Origin: Eucommia ulmoides
Lineage: Eukaryota > Streptophyta > Magnoliopsida > Garryales > Eucommiaceae
Reading direction: 5' to 3'
Length of the DNA stretch: 64,000 nt
Assembly (NCBI GenBank): GCA_016647705.1
Contig: CM028328.1
Span: forward strand, 7,636,114-7,700,113
Part shown: positions 24,107-35,130 of the stretch, piece after piece
Numbering within the stretch: the first letter of the stretch is position 1
How the letters are laid out: every line of letters starts with the position of its first letter
Notes under the pieces: generated by a model
The model's input: only the letters and a program-made list of their open reading frames with translations
Told to the model about the DNA's origin: nothing
Databases searched by the model: none
Position numbers and translations under genes: made by a program

Positions 24107-26883
24107 TATATATATATATTAGAAAAAAGTTAAATTACATTTTCCTCCCTCCAATTTCTTTAGGATCTTAATTTCAGTAAATTTCAATTTTAAAAAGTTT
24201 CAAAATTTATAATTTTTCCCTTAACATTTTTACTTTTGATTTTTAATTGCCAATTCAAATCTCAAGTTTAAATTTTTGTGTTTCTAAATTCCCAATTTGA
24301 CCCCCAACTTTTGATTTGAATTTTAATCAATAAATTGTTTACCCTAAAATTCTCTAATGTTATATAATACAATTATTTATGACGTACGTTCTAGAACTTA
24401 GGTTTTACACAAATGATCTATACAACATATACATAATTCCAACTGATAGGGACATACCGTCCCAAATATAAGCCAAACGAGTCCCATGGATCTCACTTAG
24501 ATTTATCTTTGACACCTTGCCCCAAAACCTCTCTCAATAACTCCATCGCATGACCCGCATAATTCTATCTAGTGTCATTAGGGGACCGACTGACTCCTAA
24601 CTATTTTACCTGCGAGTGTACTGCCTTCTTAGTAAAAATCATTTTTAACATAATAATAATACATTCTAAATAATACAACATTTAAATGGATCAAGCTTAA
24701 CGTGTATAAACAACACATTTTGAACAATAGTATAAAAATTATATACCATGAGAAAAACTCTTTCTTCCTACCATTTAGAAATCATCATCCATAAATATAT
24801 ATATCAAATATATGAAAACCGTTCAAACCATCAGTATAAGATAATATGATAAATCACCAAAGACGATATAATAAAACACTACATTACCACATATAACAAA
24901 ACATCACATACGACAAAACACCACATCTCACCACACTACACCACACCACATCACACCACTCCACATCACATCACACCACACCACACACCTCGGCTAGCCA
25001 TATGATCGTTTTAACCTCACGATCGGGAGTTGTAACGGTATTGTATCCCGTAGGATATGCCTTCCGAGAGGCATATAACAACACTCCGCTGAACTATGCC
25101 AGACGGGTGAAACAACGCTCCGCTGGACTAAGCCAGATGGGTGAAACACCGCTTCGCTGGACTGTGCCAGACGGGTGAAAATCCACCACCAATCTCCACC
25201 TCACCACCATAACAACAACTCATCTCCACCCAACAACAACAACAACTCATCTCCATCTCAATAACAACAACTCAATAGAAAACATCAACGCTCTGCCGAA
25301 ACAGATAAAAGCAATAGCATCGACACAACAATAACAACAGTATCAAACTACAAATCAATAATTCTATCTCCAAAATCGATTTAATCCAAATATCATTTTT
25401 TCATCGTCTTTTAAAACCAATTAGATTTAACAAAGCATTTCTTTCCATTATCTTTAAAAACTAGCGAAAAACCACATTTCCAAATCACCCAAAATCGCTT
25501 GATCCATATAAGTTATAAATGCGTTCAATTTTTAAGTAAACACATTTTCCATCATATATTTGAAAATAGATTTGGCAAGAAGACAGTACACTTACCTCGA
25601 TATCCGTTTTACAAACCTTACATTGACCACGATTTATCTGGACGCCGGTGCCTCCGAACCTAATAGTGACAGGGCCTAAATTAATATCTTATTTAAAATA
25701 TCTTAATCATGCAACACAGACCCTATATTCCGAATCGTTATTATTTTATGTACCACGTTATTAAAATTAATTAATCGTTACGAAATTATTACGATTCCAA
25801 GAATTGTAACGCTAAATAAAATTTAATTTCACGAAAATTAATAATCGATTGAAATTTCATCTGTTTTCAAATTGTTTGGCGGCCACGAGATGGGTTTTGG
25901 ATTTTTCTGGGGTGGTTTCTGTAAATTCCCCAATTTTTTTTTTTCTTTTTCTTTTTTCTTTTTCTTTATTCTTTTTTTCCTCTGTTTGCGCTTACTGTTT
26001 CTATTTTGGTTCAAATACCGCCGGCCACCCCTCTCTCTCTTTCTCTCTACTATTACCATCTACCAGAGGCCTCCCACACCTCGCCGCTCTTACTGCTGGC
26101 ACTACTCCATCCCCCACCACGGATCGCCAACCACCACCGGCTACTCCACCACCAATCACCTCTACCCACTTGACACATACACACCCAACCGTGACAACCC
26201 ACACATACACCATCCGGCCAAACTCATGTCGCCACCGCCTCTGTCGTTTACCCCAGTTGATCACACACCCACACACAGTTGCCCAATCAGAAACAAAACA
26301 CACGCACACATCACCGCCACCATCGTCGACGGAAGAATAGCCATACACACGACGATCGCCGCCACTACCGTCACTCACAGTCGGAGGAATTCTGACGAAC
26401 GAAACCACCACCTCCAACGATCACGGTCGCTCCGACGACCCACCGAACTGACACTAATCATCTCTCTCAATCTCACTGTCACTCACCACCGGAGTTTGTC
26501 TAGCAATACCCAACCGAACGACAATAACACACCCAAACAACCTCCACTCTCATTCCCACTTTATTCTCTCTCTATTCCTTACTTACAGTCGGCCCAAAAT
26601 TACTGACGGAGTCACCATACACAACAACACACACCCACATACCCGTATAATCACCGGCCGAACGGAACACCCACACACACTTAGACCCGCTCACCTGACG
26701 AACAGACCACACACAACCACCCAACCGACCAAAAATAGAACATACACACATTCACCGGAGTCACGACCACACCGACGGACAGGCGACGCCCCTTCTTCGA
26801 TGGAGGTCCTTTGCCGATTCTCTCTCTCTCTACTTTCTCTTTCTCTCTCTTCGGTTCTGGATCCTTCGTCGATCTATCTCCCG

Positions 26884-26886
<3 letters not shown>

Positions 26887-26933
<47 letters not shown>

Positions 26934-26962
26934 ATATGTGTGTGTGTGTGTGTGTGTGTGTG
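26887..26962. repeat. (CT)n then (GT)n microsatellites
   Basis: CT repeats (26887-26933) are followed by GT repeats (26937-26962). The left E1 LTR has only short versions at 14500-14548, so both tracts changed length after insertion. Confidence 0.95.
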
Positions 26963-27253
26963 ATAGTTCTAGAAATTGGCCATGTGGCCATCTCTCCACC
27001 GCCGCTCATTTCTCTCTTTATCTATACATATATATATAACATGTATAATATATAAAGCGTAATTATACTTTCCTCCCCTTCTTTTTAGTTTGGATATTAA
27101 TTAAACCCATATTCTACTTTTAATGCATTTGAAAATTACAATTCGACCCTTAAAATTTTAAATCACACAATTAATATCGCAATCCACCCTGATATTTTTG
27201 AAATATTTAAAATGCAACTAAAATTGATCATATACAAAAATCGGGGTCTTATA

Positions 27254-28467
27254 TGAAATGATAATTTTCACCCTTAAACGGGAGTGCCCCCTTATTTAAC
27301 TATAATTCAATTTTATTTTTTGGTCTTGCACTTCCCACTTACCTAGTATTATAAAAAGATTATAAGAAAATTCAAATAAAGTTAGATTTTTTTTTTTAAT
27401 CCCAATGGTCCTTAATGTTTTACTTAAATTTCGGGTTAGTCCCCATTGTTTTAATTTTTATTTTTCATCCCTAAACCCAGTCGACTGTTTTTCGAATGAA
27501 CTTGCTAATGATCTATTGCTCGTATGTGTTTCTTATTAAACCCAATCGACTATTTTTCGAATGAAAAATCAGAAAAATACATTACAATGCAGTCCGAACC
27601 ATCCTTAATATAAGCTTGTTTCCTCATGTTAGGTTTTCACTAGTTTCGGATGCTCGATTCTAAGTATCCGTGTCGAAAGCAAAAAAAAAAAAAAGGTTTC
27701 AATTGATAATAATTACGTTAAACTCTATTTTCTCTTCCTCTTCTCTTATAGCTTTGTAAATCCTAAATCACCCATAATACCCTAACTTAAGTGGCACGTG
27801 ATAATTTTCATCCAACTGGTTAATGATGTTAGACGTTTGTCCTGATTTGGAACAAAATTAGAATATTAGAGAATGAAAAAATGTAAATTAAAACAATGGG
27901 GATCAATCCAAAAGTTGAGTAAAACTATAGGGACCATTGGAGTGAAAAACCCTATCATTTTGAATAAATATCTCATTATTTACTTGTATAAGTCTAAGTC
28001 TTTGTTTGCTACCTTCAATCTTCAGCCACATGAATATTCGAAAGATATTATTTTTGCACATTACTCCCTAATATTTTATATTTTTATCTAATTAAATGAA
28101 AAGTACAATCAATTTAAACTTTTATTTGTAAAGTGCATTTTAACCTTCTCATGTTTCATTTACAAATGGTCTTACGCAATAAAAATAACCCTAACTTTGC
28201 AAAAAATATAAAAATGCAAATCCAAAATTTAAGGATGCAAAGATCAATTAAAGAAAGATAAAATATAAATTTTCAATTATCATGTGAACATGACATTCAT
28301 ATTCAATTTTTATTTGAGTCCGCCTGACTTTTTTGTTTTTATAGGCAATTGGTAGTATATAATAATATTAGAAAACGAGGAAGATACTTATTTATTAGTA
28401 GATATCTAGTTTACCTATCTGGTAAAAAAATAAAAACAAAAAACAAGAAGAAGAGTCTACTTTACGA
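27254..28467. repeat. Duplication unit B (left copy)
   Basis: It aligns to 45066-46725 in order: AAAAAGATTATAA, ATCCCAATGGTCCTTAA, TCGACTATTTTTCGAAT, AGTCTAAGTCTTTGTTTGCTA, CACATTACTCCCTAATATTT, AAGAAGAAGAGTCT. It was next to unit A before E1 inserted. It includes a MITE (27386-27953) and no gene. Confidence 0.85.
27386..27953. mobile_element. MITE with ~85-bp inverted ends (copy in unit B)
   Basis: The left end TTTTTAATCCCAATGGTCC and the reverse complement of the right end TTTTTCACTCCAATGGTCCC match. They continue to GATCCCCATTGTTTTAATTT about 70 bp inside. Because it is present at the same place in unit B', it predates the tandem duplication. No coding capacity; target duplication not resolved. 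Confidence 0.65.
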
Positions 28468-28840
28468 TAAAAAATGATGTATTGAAAAAAATTGTTGATG
28501 TAATTTTGAAAAAAAAAATTGAAAAAAAAAATGTGTGATTTATGAAGGCATACATAATTAATTTTTTTGTTTGTGGGTGTAAAACTATTTATATAATTAT
28601 ATTTTTTTCATTGTGTATAAGTGTTTTTATGATTATATTTTTGTTTGTGTTTCTATAAATGTTTACATAATTATATATTTATTTTTGCATATTTGTAAAG
28701 TTGTATATAATTGTATTTTTTATTAGGGAGGCCTAAAGTTGTATATCATTATATTTTTGGGATCTTGTTATTGAATTTTCAAAATGATTAGTGTTGGTGA
28801 TATTTTCAAGGAGTGCTTGGTCAACCATCCTTTTAGTATC

Positions 28841-29282
28841 TAATATTGTCAAAAATTCCTAACACGTGCAATCAATTTTCCACGTGTCAGAAACCTCCGC
28901 AACCTGCATCTTTAACCTGATAACTGACAAGACCGATTAGTTCTTTCATTTTTATAGACTTCGTCATCTACCAGGAGTTACATCCTTTTGGCTTCCCACT
29001 ATGTTGTTATTTAGTGAAGAGTTACATCATTTCAGCTCCCTATTATGTTGTTATTTAGTGGGGAGTTATGCCCTTTCAGCTCCCCCACTAAGCAGGAATT
29101 TCTCCCGCATCATGTTCTTTGGCTTTCCACTTGATGGATCCATGCATGGATCACTGGTTTGGACTAACGTTCACGAACCGATTCCTTTTAAGTATTGAGC
29201 CTCTTTATTGTGCAGGCCTAGCATTATCTATGGGTTTATCGTGATGGGCTTTTTCCAAGAAGCGGGAGTTTCTCCCTCATCA
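28841..29282 (-). mobile_element. 442-bp solo LTR of unknown family
   Basis: On the minus strand it runs TGATGAGGGAGAAACTCCC to GACAATATTA (terminal CA decayed). The 5-bp direct repeat GTATC flanks it (28836-28840, 29283-29287). Unit A has the empty site TTTTAGTATCAAAACTAA at 6545. It contains two copies of GTTGTTATTTAGTG-AGAGTTA. The LTR nature is inferred from ends and duplication length. Confidence 0.65.
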
Positions 29283-29636
29283 GTATCAAAACTAAAAAAT
29301 GAACCCAAAGGTTTTTTATTTTTATTTTTTTTATTTTTTATTTTTTATTTTAATACAAACAACAATCCTTTTAAAACATATGCTATGATTTTCCCCTATT
29401 AAAGTACCCTTACTTTCCATTTTCAATCAATCAACAATTCCGTTTATATACTATCTTAATTTGGATAGAAATCCATATCATATTTAACATGGTATGTGTT
29501 ACAGGATGAAAAAAAAATATATTATTACATTTGTCTGTTGGTGTTACATATAACATGAACTGCTTATAAAATAGGGTATATGTTTTCCGCAAAACATACA
29601 ATCATAGCCCTCGTCTTTTGTTTGAATGTCGAATAT

Positions 29637-30148
29637 TGTTAGGAAATTTTATTTCATAATCTCATTTTGGACAACATATTATTAACACAATTATATTTGT
29701 TATTTAAATTTAATGGGCTAAAATTAAGTGATCTAATTAATTTGGGTAAGTCAATAGACTACTTAAAAGAATGTGGGTTTAAATGAGTAGATACCGAAAA
29801 CTGTTGGGGTGATTAGGGGATTATGAGAATTCTAATTACACCATATAAATATGTAATGCTAGGTTATGGTCCCCAATAATATTAAATCATCTTAACGGCT
29901 CACTTCTTCCTATCTGGAAGTGAATCGCGAAGCCCATTGACGAACTCCAGAGATTTGATTGAGGAAGACCACGTATCTACTCGATCCGTGTTCTTTTCGT
30001 GATCAATTGTCACAAAATTCCGCATCAGAAGTCAATTGATCGTAATGGATCCAGGTACGTAATGTACGTGTACATTAGAACTCTTGGTGATTTGACATGT
30101 TAATTAAGGTGTTATAGATGTAGATCTATAGGAAATAAAATCCTAACA
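29637..30148 (+). repeat. Copia 5' LTR
   Basis: TGTTAGGAAATTTT to AATCCTAACA. A TATA box (TATAAAT, 29844-29850) lies at its middle. It is homologous over its length to 35642-36152. Confidence 0.95.
29844..29850 (+). promoter_or_regulatory. TATA box in copia 5' LTR
   Basis: ACCATATAAATATG is conserved as ACCATATAAATAGG in the 3' LTR near 35845. A TATA box at ~210 bp into the LTR would mark the U3/R transition. Confidence 0.6.
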
Positions 30149-30150
30149 AG

Positions 30151-30162
30151 TGGTATCAGAGC
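30151..30162 (+). other. Copia primer-binding site
   Basis: TGGTATCAGAGC starts 2 bp after the LTR end CTAACA. It is complementary to the 3' end of initiator methionine tRNA. Confidence 0.9.
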
Positions 30163-30289
30163 ATACTTCATGTTAAATCATTAGGATTCTTGAAATTTTC
30201 AAATTCGTAGAATTTTAGGGTTTGTGTTTTCTCTATTAAAGTTTGTTTATTTGTGAAAATAGTGCGAGAAAATATTAAAGTTTATTATG

Positions 30290-30930
30290 TGGTCAATCGA
30301 CCCTTTTTGGTTGGTCAACCGATCTATTCAGAGAGGGTTCAGACAGTTTTGGAAAGTGTTTGTATTTCGGCCATAACTTTCTCATACGAACTCCGATTGA
30401 GGTGATTCAAAATTCTGTGGAAAAATCAAAATGAGATCAACAATTTTCATATTTTGCATTTTCCCAAAATTGAATTGAACCATGGTAAAAATTGGGATTA
30501 CAATTGGATTTGGTTAAATTAGAGTTGAATTGGTCAACCGATTCAGTAAAGAGGTGTTTATGGATCTGGATTGATCGGTGAACTGACCCTTCACGGTCGG
30601 TCGACCGACTGATTCAGGATGTCATTTTTGGGTTCTGATCGATCAATCAACTGACCCTTTATGGTCGATCAACCGATCGATACAGGATGCTAAGGTTGCC
30701 CAATTTCAGTCGACCGAATCTTTTCGGTCGGTCGACCAACTAATTCAAGAACCTAACCTTTTCTTGGGATGATTGATCAGTCGACCGGACCTTCATGGTC
30801 AATCAACCGATGGCTTAAGGACAAATCCGGTCAGTCGAATTTTAAGGACCAATCGATCGATTGAATACCCAACGTCGAAAACTTTAACTCGTTGACGACA
30901 TTCGATCAACGGACCATAAGGATGGTCGAC
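30290..30930 (+). repeat. GTCGACC-type imperfect repeats in the copia leader
   Basis: About ten variants of GGTCGGTCGACCGACTGATTC, a palindrome-centred motif, recur every 40-90 bp, often in the form 'ACTGACCCTTNACGGTCGGTC'. Related motifs occur in the Mutator-like arms (3417-3440, 4064-4090) and in the LTR-like segment at 57095-57330. No open frame crosses the array. Confidence 0.75.
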
Positions 30931-31044
30931 TAACACAATCTTGTATCTTGAAATAATTTAAAATGAAACAATATGTTACCAAAGTAATCTGTGTTGTGTA
31001 GTTTATTTTATTTTAGGATATTAAGATATAAATGTTTATCATTT

Positions 31045-31328
31045 ATGCGAGCAATAGCCGGCCCAAATGAAGACTATTGTTTGACCGAATAATAGACATT
31101 GATGTTTGTTGTTTATGCGAAAGATAACCGGCCCAAAGGAAGGTTATCGTTTAACTAAATAATAGACATTGTTTTGAGATTAGTATGGTTATTATCTATG
31201 CAATCAATAATCGGCCCAAAGGAATGTTATTGTTTGACCAAATAAACATACCTGTAGGAATAAATGTGTGATGATTATCAAGTTTTCATGTGAACAATAA
31301 GTTGGTCCAAACAAAGGCTTATTGTTTG
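31045..31328 (+). ncRNA. Four tandem RNA-hairpin candidates with conserved GGCCCAAA loop
   Basis: Four units spaced about 72-92 bp apart each pair their flanks around a loop of the form CCGGCCCAAAGGAA. Stems: CAATAG/CTATTG (31052-31057, 31074-31079), GATAACC/GGTTATC (31123-31129, 31142-31148), CAATAA/TTATTG (31205-31210, 31227-31232) and AACAATAAG/CTTATTGTT (31293-31301, 31318-31326). Two stem columns change on both sides together (G-C to A-T, and A-T to G-C). The loop stays nearly constant. Copies are joined by TTTGACC-AATAATAGACATT linkers. The array sits between the primer site and gag, where packaging or translation signals of retroelements lie. Function is not known. Confidence 0.6.
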
Positions 31329-31424
31329 ACAGGACCTATTGTCAACATTTGATTTATGCACCAAGAGTACCAATTACAGTTAATTTCTCTATCCAAAGAC
31401 TAGGAATTAATTCCAATGCTTAAC

Positions 31425-32163
31425 AGCACAAACTTTAAGAATTAAAGAGAGAGCATTTCAATTGTTCTCGGCTGCGAGGACTTTGACTTTGTGCTAAGGA
31501 AAGAACAGCATTCACCTCTCACTGAAGAAAGTTCCCATGAGGATAAAAGGGAATATGAGAGGTGGGACTGTTCTAATTGCATAAATCTTATGATGATCTA
31601 ACGTAACGTTCCGAAAATATTCAGGGGCGGTATATCCGATAAGGTAACTACTGAGACGTTCTCCAAGGAAATAGAAAACCATTTTGTAAAGAACGAAAAG
31701 ATAGAGACAAGTACATTTTTATCTAATCTTGTCTCAATAAAGTATAAAAGAAAAAGGGAATGTAATGGAGTATATTATGAAAATGTTCAATGTCGCTTCA
31801 AAACAAAAGGTACAAAAGTTAGAGTTGTCTAAGGACTAACTCGTGCATTTAGCACACATTTCTCTTCCTGCACAATACAGTTAGTATACGGTGAGTTATA
31901 ATACTCAAAAGGATAAATGGACTCTTAATGAGCTCATATCTGACTGTGTGCAAGAAGAAGAAAATAATTAAGCGAGAAAAGAAAGAAAGTGCCCACTTAG
32001 CCACTACCTCTAAGGGTAAAAAACGACAAAGAGATAAAGGTCAGGAAGTTGCAGTTGTGAAACAACACTCCAAATTGCAAAAGAATCAGGATCAGGATTT
32101 TACCTGTTTCTTCCACAAGAAAGATGGACATATAAAAATAGAGTGTCCCAAGTATGCCGCATG
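31425..32163 (+). pseudogene. Copia gag remnant (UBN2-type with zinc knuckle)
   Basis: Gag packages element RNA in virus-like particles. Frames switching across 31425-31920 read NFK..., VLRCEDLDFVLRKEQ-like and YERWD..., matching the order of the plant copia gag domain. The open stretch 31928-32163 then gives ESAHLATTSKGKK, a lysine-rich linker and a zinc knuckle CFFHKKDGHIKIECPKY. In that knuckle the second cysteine of C-x2-C-x4-H-x4-C is histidine. Several stops and frameshifts interrupt the gene, so it is dead. Confidence 0.8.
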
Positions 32164-32209
32164 ACGTGTAAAGAAGAGTATGCTTCTCACTCTGGTTTGT
32201 TTTGAGGTT

Positions 32210-33623
32210 AATTTAGCTTCTGTACCTAGTCACACTTGGTGGGTAGTTTCTGGTGCTATTACTCATATAAGTGTGTCTATGTAGGATTTCTTATGGAGTC
32301 GAAAGCCAATTGATATTGCAAGATGCATCTATGTGGGCAATGAAAAAATAATTGTTATTGAGGTAATATAGACTTTTAGATTATCCTTAAAAACTGGTTA
32401 CTTTTTGGATTTGAAAGAGATATAAGTAATACTGTCATTTAGACAGTATTTGGTTTCTATTTCTATTTTGGACAAATTTGGTTTTTTTTATTCATTTAGA
32501 AATAATAACCTCGGTCTTTTTCGATAATCAAATATTATTGCAACTGGTTCTTTAATTGATAATCTATAGTTGTTGGATACTATTTCTTTACATAATAAAA
32601 CCTTGCAAATAACTAATTGTGGTACAAAACGCAAATTAGCTAATGAGAATTTTGTCATATTTTGGCACAAGCGTCTAGGACATATCTCTAAACAGAGAAT
32701 ATAGATGTTTGTTTCTGATAGAATTCCTGATCCTCTTGATTTAAAAAATTTCAAAGTTTGTATTGAATGAATAAAGAGGAAACTGACAAACATAAGAAAA
32801 TTGGGTGCCAATAAGAGTTCCGGTGTCTTAGAATTAATACGTACTGCGGACCATTCTCTACAGCATCTTGGAATGGACAACAATATTTTATTAAATTCAT
32901 AGACGACTGCTCTTATTATGGGTACCTATATTTAATTCATGAGAAGTCTCAATCCTTGGACGTACTTAAATCTTTCAAGTTGAAGTTGAACTTCAACTTG
33001 GAAAGAAAATTAAAGCTGTTAAATCGGACCATGATGAATACTACGGGAGATTTAACGGATAAGGAAAACAACGTCTAAGACATTTTTCTAAATTCCTAGA
33101 GAAATACGAAATCGTCCCAAAGTACACTATGCCGGGCAAATCTGGCATGAACCGTGTTGCTGAGAGACGAAACAAAACACTTAAGGACATGGTAAGAAAT
33201 ATGATAATTCATTCTTCTTTACCAGAATCACTCTGGAGAGAAGTACTTAAGACTGCAACATATATTCTGAACAGGGTACCAAGTAAAGCGGTGGTTAAAA
33301 CCCCTTACGAACCGTGGTTAGGCGTAAAGTCTAGTATAAGACATTTACACATTTGGGGTTCTCCAGCTGAGGCAAGGCCTTATAGTCCAAATAAAAGAAA
33401 ATTGGACTCAAGAATAGTTAGTTGCTGCTTTGTTGGGTATACTGAACTATCAAGAGGATTTAAGTTTTACGATCCCATATCAAAATCTTTCTTTGAAACG
33501 GGAAATGCGGGATTCCTTGAGGGTGTTGAGTTTGAGAGGGAAAGAGAACAAATGTTGTCTTTGAAGAAAAATCTGCTATTGAAGGTGATTAGGTCTTTGT
33601 ACCTATTGCTATTTAAGACATAG
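32210..33623 (+). pseudogene. Copia protease and integrase remnant
   Basis: A protease trace reads HTWWVVSGAITHIS near 32235-32275. The catalytic DSG is changed to VSG, which would abolish aspartic protease activity. A GAG-pre-integrase trace FWHKRLGHIS lies near 32660, and the integrase core follows in several frames. The last part is open for 164 codons (33129-33623): [18 protein letters not shown], then [10 protein letters not shown] and [19 protein letters not shown], the conserved C-terminal half of copia integrase. Stops such as those near 32700 and 32770, together with frameshifts, break the gene. Confidence 0.85.
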
Positions 33624-33964
33624 TTTTCCTCGACAGGGAACATATTATTGACAGTGGTCAGGTCTTTATAAATATCACTGTTAAAGACATTGTTCCAACT
33701 CTGGATAACAATGTTCAGGTTCAAACTTCTTTTTCCTGACATTGTTCCAGACCAAGATAACAATGAGATTCTTTCTCAAAGACAACCTATATAACAAACT
33801 CAATAATCTCAAGAAGTGTCATTAAAGAGATCCACTAGAGAGATAAGAAGTGCGATTTCTGATGAATATATCGTCTTTCTTCAAGAACATGAAGATGGTG
33901 TTGGTTTAACAGAAGATGACCCTATCAACTTCTATCAAGCCATGCGTAGTTATAACTCTAAAAA

Positions 33965-35130
33965 AACGGATCAATGACATGAAGGATGAGTTGAAGTGTA
34001 TGAAAGATAATGACGTTTGGGATCTCGTCAAGTTACCTGAAGGAACGAAGCCCATTGATTGTAAATGAATATTTAATACCAAGAGGGATTCAAAGGGTAA
34101 CGTTGAGAGATATAAAGCTAGTCTAGTCACCAAAGCCTTTACTCAAAAGGAAGGCATAAACTACGTAAGATACTTTCTCTTTGGTATCTTTGAAAGACTC
34201 TTTTAGAACTATTATGGTACTGGTGGCTCATTTTGATCTAGAGCTACATTAGATGGATGTCATGATTACGTTTCTCAATAGAGACATTGACCAAATGATA
34301 TATACGATGCAACCAGAAAATTTTGTATCAGGTAATCAAAAGTCTATGATTTGCAAGCTAAAGAAATCCATCTATGATCTCAAACAAGCTTCCCGTCAAA
34401 TGGTGTCACAAATTTCATCAAATCATTGTCTCATATGGTTTTGAGGTAAATGAAGTTGATGATTGTGTATACCACAAGTTCAGTGGGAGTAAATTCCTTA
34501 TTTCCAGTGCCATATGTTAATGACACTTTGATAGCTGACAACGATATAGGCTTATTGCATAAAACCAAGAGATTTCTAACTAAGAATTATCTTGGGGACG
34601 TCTCTTTTGTATTAGAAATAAAGATACACCGAGATCGCTCTTGGGGTATGTTTGGGTTATCACAAAAGAACTATATCGATGAAGTACTTGCTAGATTTGA
34701 CATGAAATATTGTGCACTAGGAAATACTCATGTCGCTAAAGGAGAAATGTTTAGTCTCACTCAATGCCCCAAGAATGAGTTGGAAAAGAAAGAGATATAG
34801 AAGATTCCTTATGCGTCAGTAGAAGGGAGTTTTGTATACGCTTAAGTATGTACGCGTCCGGATTTAGCGTTCATATTTGGAATGTTAACAGATACTTAAG
34901 TAAACCTAGAATGGATCGTTGGAAATCAGCCAAATGGGTTATAAGGTATTTATAGAAAATAAAATATTACATGCTCACTTATCGGAAGATAGATCATTAG
35001 AAGATCATTGGGTATTCTGATTTTAATAAAGTTTTTAGTTGCTAAAGAGAGAAATCAGAATAGGATAGTATTTATAGAACATATGGGAACACTCCATGAT
35101 TGCAGATCGGCTCACTAAAGGTTTGTTACC
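33965..35130 (+). pseudogene. Copia reverse transcriptase/RNase H remnant
   Basis: RVT_2-type motifs appear in order: NDVWDLVKLPEGTKPIDCK, GNVERYKASLVTKAF, a QMDV-type block at 34250 with ICKLKKSIYDLKQASR, and the catalytic box at 34515, read as YVND where family members have YVDD. FGLSQKNYIDEVLARFDMKY and CPKNELEKKEI follow. RNase H traces run to about 35130 (IADRLTKGL). Three or more frame changes and internal stops show it is inactive. The Asp-to-Asn change alone should stop catalysis. Confidence 0.85.

Larger units (their letters stand above)
18862..24409 (-). mobile_element. Solo LTR of the E1 family inside the E1 right LTR (holds a Helitron)
   Basis: It starts TGTCACACCCCACCCC and ends GGTTTTACA, flanked by CAAAT on both sides (18857-18861, 24410-24414). 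Without the Helitron at 21199-24106 it is about 2.6 kb. It carries CCGAAGCGGATAA-type repeats (19540-19625), shared with the other nested solo LTR and not with its host LTR. A poly-T tract lies at 19027-19056. The C-rich frames at 20111-20771 look like low-complexity noise. Confidence 0.85.
9144..27253 (-). mobile_element. Element E1: LARD-like non-coding LTR retrotransposon, nested-in
   Basis: Two LTRs of the same family (9144-14835 and 18757-27253) enclose a 3.9-kb interior. The element begins TGTCACACCC and ends GTCTTATA (CA decayed to TA). It is flanked by the direct repeat TGAAA (9139-9143, 27254-27258). The site is uninterrupted in the second duplication copy (ATTGAAGTAGTAGTTTTCAC at 45053). 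The primer site on the minus strand fixes orientation. After subtracting nested insertions each LTR is about 2.9 kb and the whole element about 9.8 kb. Large LTRs around a conserved but non-coding interior match the LARD type of non-autonomous element, which depends on partner elements for proteins. Confidence 0.85.
18757..27253 (-). repeat. E1 5' LTR (right on this strand), interrupted by a solo LTR and Helitron
   Basis: It starts TGTCACATCCTACCCC at 18757, is broken at 18861/24410, and resumes CAAATGATCTATACAAC to GGTCTTATA. The two pieces join to about 2.95 kb and align to the left LTR throughout. Long plus-strand frames at 25849-26606 come from C-rich low complexity. Confidence 0.85.

Noticed and set aside
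25849-26606. 163- and 244-codon plus-strand frames
   Set aside because: They are the counterpart of 13774-14376 in the other LTR. Both are C-rich low complexity in the antisense direction of the element, with frames not conserved between copies.
27873-28091. 72-codon plus-strand frame in unit B
   Set aside because: Begins in the inverted end of the MITE and is not preserved in unit B'.
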